Of a stretch of DNA of 64,000 bases, positions 1 through 10,059 are shown piece after piece; the first letter of the stretch is position 1; every line of letters starts with the position of its first letter. Source of the DNA: Tetrapyrgos nigripes (Eukaryota > Basidiomycota > Agaricomycetes > Agaricales > Campanellaceae); assembly GCA_013368315.1 (NCBI GenBank), contig JAACJM010000059.1:124001-188000 (forward strand), given 5' to 3'. The notes under the pieces are model-generated. The model worked only from the letters and a program-made list of their open reading frames with translations, was not told where the DNA came from and searched no databases. Both the position numbers and the translations under genes were made by a program.

Positions 1-1
1 G

Positions 2-1870
2 ATGGCCTTGTTCTTGACCAGATTCGACTTCACGCTCACCCATAAACCGGGAAATCTGAATCGAAGTGACCCACTCTCTCGAAGATCGGATCATAAAGAG
101 GGGGTCGAAAACGACAACAAAGATAGGGTCTTACTTGACCCTAAATTCTTCAGAATCAGAGCGACACGACCGGGAACAGTAACCGCAATAGGAGATGCGG
201 AATTGAAAAGGCGAATAAAGGAGTGTCCGGATAAGGATGCTGAAGTCGTAAGTGCGGTACAAACTATCGTTGACAACGGACCCCGCGCTTTGGCAAAAAA
301 TTTACAGGAATGGAACTATGAAGACGGAATTATCTTATTCTGAGGGAAGATCTACGTGCCAAACGATCAACAGCTCAGACAGGACATCGTTAAAATGCAT
401 CACGACAGCCTTACCGCAGGCCATCCAGGACGATTCAAAACATATGAACTCGTCAGTAGAGAATTCTGGTGGCCCGGTATGTCAGTATTCATTCGCAACT
501 ACGTTGAAGGATGCGCTACTTGCCAGTTAACCAAGGCAAACAACCACCCTGCGCATGTACCCTTAATCCCGAACGAAATACCGGAACGACCCTTTGGTAC
601 CATTACGACCGATTTCATCACGGACCTGCCAGAATGTGACGGCTTTAATGCAATTCACGTCACGGTCGATCGTTCAACGAAAACAGTTGTCATCTCCCCA
701 TGCAGAAAAGATATCGATAGCGACGGAACAATCGACCTATTGTTTGACAACACTTGGCGGCGGTATGGCTTATGGGATAAGATGATATCAGACCGCGGAC
801 CTCAATTCGCAAGCCAGGTGATGAAAGGCATTTACGCTAAGTTAGGTATCACTTCGGCACTTAGTACCGCTTACCATCCGCAGACAGACGGCGAAACAGA
901 AAGATTCAATCAAGAACTGGAACAATACCTTCGAACCTTCTGTAACTATCGGCAAGACGATTGGGTCAAATACCTGCCGTACGCTGAATTCTGCCATAAT
1001 ACCCGGGTTCACTCAGCAACTGGGAAATCACCGTTTGAATTACTCCATGGATTTTTGCCCCGACTATTCCCTTCCATCAACCCAACTTCACACGTACCAA
1101 AAGTCGAAGAACGCCTTCAGAACTTGGATACAATTCGAGAAGAACTGAAAGCAAGTCTGGCGACGGCAGCTGAACTGATGAAAGAGCAAAACAAGGACTA
1201 CCAGAACGAAGGGGTGAAGTTTAAGGTTGGGGATAAAGTGCTGCTAGATGGGAAGAATCTGAAAACGACGAGACCAAAAGCTAAGTTGGCAAATCGTCGT
1301 CACGGACCATTCGAAATCACTGACGTTATCAGTGAAGTCAATTATCGACTCAAATTACCGAATGGCTGGCGCATTCACCCAGTGTTCCACGCCTCACTCC
1401 TATCGCCGTACAAAGAGACCGAAGCCCACGGAGTGAACTACCCGGGAGAACCTGCTGAGCTACTACCCGAAGACAACGAATATGATGTGGAAGCAATTCT
1501 AGATTCAAAACCAACAAGAAATCGACGGGGAGTACAATACCTTGTCAAGTGGTTGGACTATGCTGACTCGGAAAATTCATGGGAACCAGCGTCAGGACTG
1601 ACGAAGGTGAAGGAGATGATCGAGACCTTCCATCAACAACATCCAGATGCATATCGACCCAAAAACCTGATACGTCCAGGAACAACGGTGCGTTCACTGG
1701 GCGTCGCCATGGAAGACATATGGCGAAGTACCCGTGTGCTTCAAGCAAAAGCACAACTCCGAGGAGAAACACTGTTACGAACCGTGGGCATCCTATGCCC
1801 GCCTTCACACCCCACTCGGCAATCGAACCCAGAATTCCGTCATCACTCATCAATCGCATTCCCTCGTTAA
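2..1870 (+). pseudogene. pol: gypsy pol 3' part: RNase H end, integrase, chromodomain (one stop)
   Basis: One reading frame runs from position 2 to 1870 and is broken by a single TGA at 341-343, just before the integrase zinc domain. After the stop, an HHCC finger is followed by the integrase core. Counting from codon 356, the catalytic residues are D86 (TTDFITDL), D146 (ISDRGPQF) and E182 (DGETERFN), giving the usual D-x35-E spacing. A chromodomain spans about residues 372-430 (EYDVEAILDSK, then YLVKWLDY). The related copy G2 reads through the same place with CGA (Arg), so the stop is most simply a CGA-to-TGA transition. Apart from that stop the integrase looks intact, and the damage may be recent. 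Confidence 0.92.
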
Positions 1871-1945
1871 CGGCGTTTACTGTCAACACCATCCTCGGGG
1901 TGACTTGACCGTCCATTCAGAACTTCCTCCATACAGACAAACAAG

Positions 1946-1953
1946 TATAAAAG
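1946..1953 (+). promoter_or_regulatory. TATA-like box upstream of the third ORF
   Basis: TATAAAAG lies about 90 bases upstream of the ATG at 2042, after the pol stop. A pyrimidine-rich leader follows. This is the spacing seen for other genes in the window (35571-35578 before 35644). It suggests, without proving, that the third ORF has its own transcript. Confidence 0.4.
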
Positions 1954-2041
1954 ACCCCTCTCAACAACGAAGGAGGACAGAACTCAACCACATCCTACCA
2001 GTTTCACTTTACTCCTCTTATACTACATCTTCAACATCGTC

Positions 2042-2557
2042 ATGTCTACCGCTTCTTCCACCAACACCAACGCGAACGACGCGATCCCATCCAACAGGGG
2101 ACGCTGCACCTATGGGTCCCGTTCAGGACGACGGTGCCGAATGGCGAAACAACACGTGGGATCTCACAACGGGTGTCAACGCTGCACATGGGGAGGAGAG
2201 GACGGGCCAGGACGGTGCAGATTGGGCAGAGGACATAAGGCCCGTTGTGTGGTACAATGGACGTCACTACGTGCGGAACATAGAGGGAATTTAGGATGGG
2301 GAGACGCGAGCATATGGGGGGCAAACAATGTTGTACCATGGAGCATGGACGACAATGGAGGAGGATGGGGAACTGCAACCAACACAACGGAGTGGGGGAA
2401 CTTAGACTGGAACGACCCTAGATGGGAGATTGGAAACCACACCATGGATTGGGACAAATATTGGCCGAGCCAAGGGGACGTAGACAGACGACTCCGCAAG
2501 CAGTGGGCGGAGTATTGGAAGACAGGATTGACGAGCTCCGGTGAAAGCTCGTCCTAA
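2042..2557 (+). CDS. accessory ORF of G1: Cys/His-rich then Trp-rich protein
   Basis: This 171-residue ORF sits between pol and the 3' LTR, where Ty3/gypsy elements usually have no gene. After a short Ser/Thr/Asn-rich start, residues 21-69 carry regularly spaced Cys and His: C-x10-C-x5-H-x3-H-x5-C-x-W, then RC-x4-GH-x3-C. This looks like a small zinc-binding fold. Residues 80-150 are rich in Trp, Gly and Asp (GWGD, GGGWGT, WGNLDWND), and the tail carries VDRRLRKQWAEYW. G2 has an ORF at the same place (52163-52744) with the Trp-rich part and a similar VDKRLNDTW stretch. The Cys/His motif recurs in an overlapping frame of the copia element at 29652-29795. I do not recognise the family. A nucleic-acid or Gag-like role would fit but is inference. 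Confidence 0.6.
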   Translation: MSTASSTNTNANDAIPSNRGRCTYGSRSGRRCRMAKQHVGSHNGCQRCTWGGEDGPGRCRLGRGHKARCVVQWTSLRAEHRGNLGWGDASIWGANNVVPWSMDDNGGGWGTATNTTEWGNLDWNDPRWEIGNHTMDWDKYWPSQGDVDRRLRKQWAEYWKTGLTSSGESSS

Positions 2558-2569
2558 AAGAGGGGGTAA

Positions 2570-3089
2570 TGTCATGAATCGTCTCCCGCCTATTCATTTT
2601 CCTTTCTATTCTTTTCCCTTTACTACCTATTCCCCACTCTAAACCCATAAACATCAACCATTTCTCATCATCGTCTATAGTTACCATCTTTCTAGATCTA
2701 TGACTCATATTCTTATCTCCTCCGATTCCTATCTCCATGGACATTCTCACTGTCAATCATTCCGTGTGATCCAGTACCTTCATCTATCCATATTTGACTT
2801 ATTATTCTCTCGCCCTTGACATTTCCATATGATACCGTTTACTATTACTTACTCTTTCCCATCTGTTCATATTTCACTTATATACCTGTGATCTTTGTAA
2901 ACTATTCCTTAGTTCGTTCACTTCGTCTCCGCTCCGTACTCTTACTACGCAGTGTAGAGCCTAGTCAGCCTACTTTCTCTTTATCTCTCTATCTCTCTAT
3001 TCTTCTTGATCAATCTATTCTCTTGCAAAAACCGGTTTTCTCGTATTGTGTGACTTGGGTGGTTATCGAGTGTACCGACAACCTTGACA
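2570..3089 (+). repeat. 3' LTR of G1
   Basis: This 520-bp LTR begins TGTCATGAATCG directly after a purine tract and ends CCTTGACA, so its tips are TGTCA and TGACA. It shares blocks with the LTRs at 45615-46091 and 51860-52272, including the stretch TTCACTTCGTCTCC and the terminal TGTGACTTGGGTGG, which shows one family. The 5-bp target duplication would be ATGTC (3090-3094), but the other side lies outside the window. Confidence 0.85.
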
Positions 3090-3809
3090 ATGTCTTGGTG
3101 GGATAGTGGTTCACAACAATCCCCAGACCAGTCAGTACTCCTGGGATTTTACTTTCAAGAATATCCACATCACAGAAGCGAGTCCCAAGATTGAATTAGG
3201 AACGATATTGGAAGGTCATCGTTTTGTAGTTGAATTCGCAGTCTGTCAATCCCAAGGTTTGTTGGATTTTATTTGTAAGTGACAGAGAGCTTTCTAACCT
3301 CAAGCAAACTCTATTATCATCAGACTCTCCTTGCATCCCTCAATCAAGCACGAATAGCACAATAGAGACAAAGCTCATGTTCGTAGTAGCTTTCGGTGTG
3401 ACCGCCACGGGCTGTTTATGGGTGGACATAGATCCACGAGAACAATGCGATATTCAAGAGTCTTTGAAAGAAATATACAACTTGTATGCTGAATTTGGGA
3501 ATCGCCAAGATGCTTGTGCCAGAAGTCTGGACAAACTCTCGGTAGCTTTGGGTGATAGGATTATAACTATCTCAGGCGGAAACGTAGCAGGGGTTTGTCA
3601 GTCTCCTAGTACCTCATCAGAGCTGATGAAATCGCAGTGGAACTTCCGTATATTTGTTGAAGGTTCAAGTTTGCCAGCAGAGTCAGCCCACATCTCCGTT
3701 TTCTCTCTACATCGACTTCCCCATCCTTTACCCACTCCTGCTCTCTGTGGTCTACAGCTCATCCTTAGGGTGATGAAGGGAATCAATCAGCTGGCTATGA
3801 AGTCATTAC

Positions 3810-4235
3810 TAGTGTTGCACCGGCTCGACTCTGGCTCACTCTGGCCCGGCTATTAACGGCTTGACTATGTCATAACCACGGCTTAGCTTTTGAGCTGTAA
3901 ACAGCTCATGACTCCGACTTGAGCTCAATGGAGCCGATAATTGTTCACTTCAATAGACTAATACAGTTGCAATACAGCTGGTGTCATAATTTTCTACAAG
4001 TCGATTGAACGACGATTCATATTTGATTGTATTCATTTTGCGATCCTAGACCTTGGCTATTCACATCATTTCAGGGTCTTTTATACACTTTTATATGAGA
4101 GACCCTATCCCTAGCCACAAGCGAGCCCGAGCCAAGTGACACAGAGCCGGCTCATTGTTTGTTTGACTCGGCTTGGCTAAATAGCAGCTTGACTCCCGGC
4201 TTAGCCGGAGTCGAGTCGAGCCACGTGCAACACTA
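3810..4235. mobile_element. hAT-like MITE, 426 bp, 8-bp target duplication
   Basis: The ends are inverted repeats: TAGTGTTGCAC on the left and GTGCAACACTA on the right, and the pairing continues with one indel into GGCTCGACTC/GAGTCGAGCC. The 8-bp direct repeat GTCATTAC flanks both sides (3802-3809 and 4236-4243). An 8-bp duplication with tips of the TAGTGTTG type is the hallmark of the hAT superfamily. The inside is rich in GGCTCGAC/GAGCC blocks and codes for nothing. It interrupts membrane-gene copy C. Confidence 0.85.
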
Positions 4236-4252
4236 GTCATTACCCGCCACTT

Positions 4253-4972
4253 CACAGCGGGGCGTGGAGCATATTTACCAGCCATTTTTGTGCACTCTTA
4301 AATGACGGATAGTTCACACGATTTTGGGTGAGATAAAATCCGTCATATTTGCTGCCAAAAACCGGGTCGCAAAAGCTCAAATTATGCGCTCAAGTTTTTC
4401 CGTGCCAAACCTTTTATTCATTTGCGACCAAAAAAGGGAAGCAAATAGTATTCGAATTTTGATTTGTGAGAAAATGCGCAAAAATGATATGACCAGTATT
4501 TGCGTGCCGGATTCTGGCGAGTAAAAGGAATTCATCAGGGCACTTGAAAAACCACGAACTTAAATTACCGATTTTTCTCAGCAGCCGGGACTACTCCATA
4601 TGGCACTGATTTGAGGCTGATATTCCATATAGAGTATGCTCGGTGCCGAGCAAAAATCCGTCATTTAAATTTAGATTTTTCTCATCCACAGTGCTTTTCC
4701 TTTTACTTGCCGGAATCCGGCACACAATACTGATCATACCTTTTGCGCATTTTCTCACAAATCAAAATTCGGATACTATTTGCTTCCCTTTTTGGTCACC
4801 AATGAACAAAAGGTTTAGCACGGAAAGACTTAAGCGCATAATTTGAGCTTTTGCGACCCGGTTTTTTGCAGGCTAATATGATCAATTTTATCTTACCCAA
4901 AATCGTGTGAACTATCTGTCATTTAAGAGTGCACAAAAATGGCTGGGATAATATGCTCCACGCCCCGATGTG
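4253..4972. mobile_element. palindromic (foldback) element F1, CAC...GTG ends
   Basis: Two arms of about 330 bases are inverted copies. 4253-4600 runs from CACAGCGGGGCGTGGAGC, and 4650-4972 ends with its reverse complement, one base different. A short centre at about 4590-4635 holds CTACTCCATATGG and its own weaker inverse. CTT flanks both ends (4250-4252 and 4973-4975), a likely 3-bp target duplication. CAC...GTG tips with a 3-bp duplication recall CACTA-type elements, but no transposase is present, so the superfamily is a guess. The ORFs seen inside are shadows of the palindrome. Confidence 0.75.
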
Positions 4973-5462
4973 CTTTATTGAGTGGCATGTCAGCCAGTAA
5001 TGACAGAGGCTACCTTGCTTTCAATAGCGAGGAAACATTTCGCACGCTGATTTTCACGAGAGGTCGCGGCGGTCTCCCTATTTTTTCCATCGTATTCACC
5101 ATCTCAAATCGTAACCCAGCCGCAGAGATCAAAGCTTTGAACCCTTCATCGAGGCTCGCGAACTCAGCGGTGGCTCGGCATTTGCTACAGTTAGCAGGCC
5201 GAGCAAAATGGAGGATCAAGGGATATTACACTTCAGTGGGATTCAGCAAACCTTCGAAAGCAGATCAGAATCGCATGGTTACTGACATTGCTAACGTTAC
5301 GATCTCACAGGCAGGGCCACTGCGTAATCGTCTGGCTTTCTCTTCTGGAGGTTCAGAAGAGGTTGAAATGTCGATGACCGCGCAGTCTTCGAGTTCTGAG
5401 GCACCGGTAGCTGACATCGTGTAGATCTTACAAGGTCAGGGCTCGAGGCAAGCATAATACTG

Positions 5463-5671
5463 CACCTTGGGCGGCAATGCATATTTGGAAAGATCTTTTG
5501 GGCAAACATAAATGACGAATTTATGCTCGGCCCCGGAGCTACTCCATATGGATATTTGGCCTCAAATCGGTCCCATATGGAGTAGACCCGGGCGAGCAAA
5601 AATGGCACTGAAAAATCCGAAATTTAAGTTTGCACAGAGATCTTTGGAAATATGCAACGCCGCCCAAGGTG
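5463..5671. mobile_element. palindromic element F2, 209 bp, related core to F1
   Basis: Inverted arms pair CACCTTGGGCGGC with GCCGCCCAAGGTG, then GCATATTT with AAATATGC and AAAGATCT with AGATCTTT. The centre has CTACTCCATATGG facing CCATATGGAGTAG, the same stem as in F1, and its loop carries GGCCTCAAATC, the reverse of the F1 loop GATTTGAGGC. CTG flanks both sides (5460-5462 and 5672-5674). F1 and F2 therefore share a core but have different outer arms. Confidence 0.75.
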
Positions 5672-5674
5672 CTG

Positions 5675-8653
5675 GTTGATTATCGTGTTGGAATGAGCTA
5701 CTTACATATGTTCATTTGTTACACTTCAGACTTTGGTGGACGCAGTGGAATACCCTACTATGGGCTACCATCTTTTTATTCGCATTTGGACGGATTTATT
5801 TAAAGGAGGAAATCATCGCTTCATCTTGACTGAAATGATAATGGTTTGTACAATTTTGGAGAGGACCAGTGCTTTAATGTGTCGAGAAAGTGATGTTGGG
5901 ACCATACGGTGTGGCGGGGAAGAAGGTCGTGATTGTGAAGATCTCGATGGCATTAAAGGAAACGGAGAGAGGAATGGTCCGTGCAAGGTCCAGAATTCCA
6001 AGAACCTGAAAACATGGACAGGTTCCATGTTAGAATTATGCACTACTCGGATCAAGCATCAATGAGCATTCCAGAACGAACCCCTGCTCACAGATTTTAG
6101 AGCGTAGCCGAGGGTTTGAGCGCTGCTATAAGGCCAAATGAATACAGAACTTGTATACAATTGAACCATTCGGCATGCCAATGGGGGTGGCGTGAAGTCC
6201 GTAAGTATTGCCAATCTATCCTATGTACCTCTTTGGACTGACAGTTGGATAGATCTACGAATCTACAGCCACTCTAAAGCTTAATTATACCCGGATACAC
6301 TGCTTGTGATGCCATCTGACAGTAACGTCCCTATGAAGTCATACAAAGAAACCGAGAATATTACATGTCCAATAGGCTGGAAATGTCGCTCTGACATCTG
6401 TCTCCATCTAAGGGCATATGAAGATTTTTCTTTCATTCATGTGTAATTGAGCGTTGACAAGAGATTGAGGCACTGGGAACTCGTGACTCGTGGATGATAC
6501 CCCAGAAGTTTTAGAACAGCTTTCAGTGGCTTTGATGCTGCATTGTTCAGGGTATACTCCGCTGGACCCTCGCTCAGAATATGCTGAGCTTCAGTCAAAA
6601 TCTGAAGTAGAGGATATGAAGTTTCTGCGACCAACGAGACTCGAACATTTACTTTTTCGGAAGATTCCGTCATCAATCCAAGCGGTCGTCCTCGCTCACG
6701 CCCTTTCCGTCTCTCCCATTCGTTGTGCTCTGGAATTTCTGGAAGCGCATGTAGCAGCTCAATAACACGTTCAGCTACCCTCAGTCACCATCAACCCAAC
6801 CAAATTGGAAGCGGTCCTGAAGAAACTACAGTACCAAACTTTGAAGTACCTTCAAAACCAGCCTTACTGGCCGCTCTTACGACCCTCAAATTGATGAATA
6901 ACCCAGTCTAGAATGACTCCGGGCTCAGAGGTATGCTGATTCCGTGTAGGCTTTGCCTTACTTGACGCGTTCTGCATCAACAGCCGCCCGTCTTTGGTCC
7001 GTCTTCAAATTTTCTCGTCTACCAGTGCACGATGGTCGGTGACGACAATGACAAGGTACCTCTCTTTCTCTTGCTCAGATTATACTGGTAACTAATGTTA
7101 TTATGTGCAGCATGAAGATGTACCCTGGCCATTTGCAATGGTGTTTTCATCGACGTGGGTCTACCAGTATACTTGATGACGTTGAGGTATTCAGTCCACA
7201 ATGGTGCGTTGAGGATCTACCCGTATGACCTGCCTCCGTCACTAATGTCTGAAACTGTCTTCAGGTAACCCCCTCTACGCTGGTCCTCAACCTTGTATCT
7301 TCAGCTTTATCCACCCTCAATCTCTACAATTTCAGCACTCCTGTCCTTCATGACCCTTGGAACTCCCCGTCTGCCCATATTGCGCCTCCCTCCTACGACC
7401 CAGTTCACATCTGAAAGTGCCTACGGCCCACTCCCCAGTCCTTTTGGACTTAGTCACAATATTTGCATCGTTCTGCATCTATAACATCCTCAGGTCCTAG
7501 GCTCGAGACTTGGATGAGCCGTCTTCGGTCTGCCGGATACAAGGCATGCCCAGAACCCTCCGAATAGTAGGCTGCAACGAACACTTATGTCGGTCAAAGG
7601 GTATTGGACAATGGAGACGGGTAGGGAAGGTCCCAGTGCTTCGGTGGTACAGTCTGTACCGCCAACTCTGACAGTCAGGGCGCCAACAGTCAGACGCTAT
7701 CCTACCTGTACCTGACTCGTACCGAGGTACGACCGAGTTTCTGAGCTGGTCGTGACTGGTGAAGGGTTGATTTGTAGGAGCTGAGGGATGCGAATGAAGA
7801 GGCAGGACATGGATGGGGCTGGACAACAGAGTCAAGTCTACTGTCTGATAGGAACTTGCTCCGGGATGAGAGGACGAATGATAAGACAATAAGAAGATCC
7901 ACCAGTCGACGTTGGGCTTATGACCTGGCAAACAGGCGAGCATCAGGTGGGTTTATACTATGAGCTCAAGTATTGTTTTGCCGTTAACCGATATCGTTTA
8001 GTCTTCATTGTTTAGAGAATTTACGGTATCGCCAAGTCTGCTGCTATTTCTCTCTCCCATCCCATCCACCTCTACCGTCATCGCCTTCACCGCCTCTTAA
8101 CGCACCTGTACGCGCGCTAATGGTACCGATATCCCGGTATTTCCAATTTGAACTGGAAGCCCCCAAAGGACAGTACCGACGTCGACGGTCTTGCCGATAT
8201 TAGTAGCAGGGCGAAGTCTTCGGATGCGAACCTGTTCGGAGAGATTTCGGAGAAGAGAGCGGATCGGCGGTGGTGGGAAGAAGGCTATAAAGGGGAGGCG
8301 AGGGCGTCGAGGCGAGAAGATACAGATAATGTAACGGGAATCCAAACGGATGGTTGAAGTCGATCTTCTGGATTCACTGGAGGACACAGAAGCTGCAAAC
8401 TTCAAGCACCGATTGGTTCGCGGAAGGACGTTGTACATTTACGGTTCTCCAACGTTATAGAACATAGAACTTGATGCAAACCTGATGGGTACGAAAATAA
8501 ACGGCCCACATGAGGTCTTGAAGTCTCACGCGCACAGTATTCCGTGGATATTGGGAGGCTTACTTCTCCCGTCCTTATATAACATTGACTGCATGTTTGG
8601 TTATATGCCATCATGATTCATTTAGATGGACGGCGTTATGAGCTCACTTCACA
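5675..8653. other. gene-poor stretch
   Basis: No ORF here has convincing coding character. The region around 6590-6690 is a minus-strand copy of the flanking sequence found next to the methyltransferases. If this end mirrors the cassette at 18-21 kb, a methyltransferase copy would be expected at about 5.6-6.5 kb, but I find no trace of its glycine motif. 7050-7480 has several GT...AG-like spans and short open segments that could be a decayed intron-containing gene I cannot name. 8400-8650 is upstream sequence of the next gene. Confidence 0.5.
6590..6690 (-). repeat. cassette flank repeat, copy 4 (inverted)
   Basis: On the minus strand, GATGACGGAATC, then CCGAAAAAGTAAAT and TCGCAGAAACTTCATA align with GACGCAATCGCCTGAAAAAG and the following bases at 14.08, 18.2 and 21.3 kb. 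Divergence is clearly higher than among the other three copies. Its reversed orientation agrees with that of membrane-gene copy C. Confidence 0.5.
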
Positions 8654-8659
8654 TATAAA
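8654..8659 (+). promoter_or_regulatory. TATA box of the 7-TM gene at 8769
   Basis: TATAAA lies 110 bases before the ATG, inside a block (ATATAAAGCTCCAGACTG, then GATCATCAATGCTTCG) that is repeated almost unchanged upstream of the inverted paralogue (minus strand, 23630-23665). Conservation of the box between the two copies supports it. Confidence 0.6.
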
Positions 8660-8768
8660 GCTCCAGACTGCTTCAGACAACGATCATCAATGCTTCGTTG
8701 ATTTATTGACCACCTTGAAAGGCTTTTAAGAACGTTCGGAACCTCTCTTGTCTTTACTTTTCCTCAGG

Positions 8769-10059
8769 ATGGTCGCGTCCCCTACTGGAAACCAGATTCG
8801 CCGTGAGTGTTCTAGCTAGCCGATATACTCTATGAATACCTAAACCTAGTGTTTCTTGTGTGCAGTTGCGGCAGTTATTGGTATACCCATCGCCGTCGTG
8901 ATTACCTGGTTCCGCCTTTTTCTGCGAACAAAGACGAGAAAGCTGTGGTGGGATGACTTCTTTGCCTTTCTCTCGATGTTCCTCTCCCTCTTCTTCTTGA
9001 CGGGTATCATTATATTCACGGATCCTCCTGGTCAGCCTTGTTCTGTATCTCTCCGATAAACTACCTCTACTGACCTCAATACGGATACCCAGAACGTCAT
9101 CACTCTCAGGTCGTTAAGGTTTTTGCAAACTACATCATCGACATTGGGTTTTATGGCGCCATTTGGCCTGCCCGAGTCTCCATCCTGCTCACTTTGGTCC
9201 GGATCGTGATCGGCAGATTCCGCACGATGCTCAAATACATGGTCGCGGCGTACCTATTGACCTGGGCTATACTTGCCGCTCAAGGATTTTGGACTTGCGA
9301 AAGCGACAATGCATGGAAGAAGCAGGAGGTTGCTCAGTGTGTCTTGGGCAAGAACATCGCCATCGCTCAGCTCATCAGTAAGCATTCTTCTATCTTCGAT
9401 GATTTGAACGGATGCTAACTTTCGCCTCTCATTGCAGCCGACTGTCTCGCAGATCTGTGTTTGATCGCTGCCCCGGTCTATCTCTTGTCAACCTTGAACA
9501 CAATGAGAGGACTGAGGATCAGGCTCATGATCGTGTTTTCTTCGACTATTCTTATCACCGTCTTCAGTCTTGTTCATGCATATGCCATTCTGCATCAACT
9601 TGGCTTGTTGGAGTTTATGTTTGCGCTCCTTGAGGTTAGGCTTACACCGTTTTTCCTTGCGAGTGGAAACTCACTGAAGATTTCCTTTTTATTCAGGTCA
9701 TCGTCAGTTTGGTAGTGGCCAACCTCAGCGTCATCATAAGTTGGGTTTTCAAACTTACTGACGAAGAGTCGACCCACTACGTTGTCAACACTTTCCTTAG
9801 AGAGGGCAGAAGTGGCGGTCGTCGTAGTAATCGCCGTCACGACCTCACTACCCTCGGTACTCTCACCACTTTCACTCCTGCTCAAGTCGAAATTACGAGG
9901 GAAGTGGACCAAGATACTACCTTTGTCGAGTTTGATAAATCCGTAGCTGGTGCTGAACGCATCGAATTACCGACAGTTTCATCCGAAGAGCTCCACATTG
10001 ACGATGGAAAGGGTTTCAAAAGAAATTTGGAACACCCATATGCAGATCATGGAGTTTAG
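8769..10059 (+). CDS. 7-TM fungal rhodopsin-like integral membrane protein, copy 1
   Basis: Five exons (8769-8802, 8866-9030, 9093-9377, 9438-9634, 9697-10059) with GT-AG introns join in frame to 347 residues. Hydrophobic segments begin at residue 12. The WWDDFFAFLSM motif at residues 39-49, the PARVSILLTLVRI helix, the FWTCES loop and the closing VVANLSVIISWVF helix are typical of the fungal rhodopsin-like (PF20684-type) integral membrane proteins, which are placed in the plasma membrane and have no established ligand. The C-terminal 95 residues are hydrophilic and probably cytoplasmic. Exons 2, 3 and 4 have exactly the same lengths (165, 285, 197 nt) as in the paralogue at 22272-23528. It stands alone, with a TATA box at 8654. 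I see no damage. Confidence 0.85.

Larger units (their letters stand above)
1..3089 (+). mobile_element. Ty3/gypsy chromovirus, 3' half (element G1)
   Basis: The element enters from the left edge, so its 5' LTR, gag, protease and most of the reverse transcriptase lie outside the window. Visible in order are the end of the RNase H/connection region, integrase with chromodomain, an extra ORF, a purine-rich tract just before 2570 and a 3' LTR ending at 3089. The chromodomain after integrase places it among chromoviruses. Host sequence resumes at 3090 inside a homologue of the membrane-protein gene at 19.5-21.1 kb, so the insertion cut that gene. A related copy, G2, lies on the minus strand at 52-58 kb. 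Confidence 0.93.
3090..5424 (+). pseudogene. broken copy C of the unrecognised membrane-protein gene
   Basis: Three stretches match the gene at 19542-21119. Around 3147-3260 there is W-x-F-x-F then GHRFVVEF, matching W-x-Y-x-F then GQRLVVGF. At 3380-3790, WVDIDP, SLKEIYNLY and ARSLDKLS match WVDI, SLKEIYDSY and ARSLDELS, with many third-base differences, the sign of a once-coding sequence. At 5035-5320, FTRGRG and VGFSKPS match FTSGRG and VEFTKPS. The N-terminal membrane segment is missing, replaced by gypsy element G1 at 3089. A hAT-like MITE (3810-4235) and a palindromic element (4253-4972) separate the middle from the 3' part, and stops break the first part. Nothing functional is expected from it. 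Confidence 0.75.

Noticed and set aside
1734..2294. 186-codon plus-strand ORF overlapping the end of pol and the G1 accessory ORF
   Set aside because: Its frame is not conserved with the copia motif region, while the 2042-2557 frame is, and it has no recognisable domain. It is treated as a shadow.
4324..4846. Short ORFs inside the palindromic element F1
   Set aside because: They are mirror images produced by the inverted arms and have no coding signature.
5733..6065. 110-codon ORF where a third methyltransferase copy would be expected
   Set aside because: No glycine-rich motif I or other methyltransferase feature; likely non-coding.
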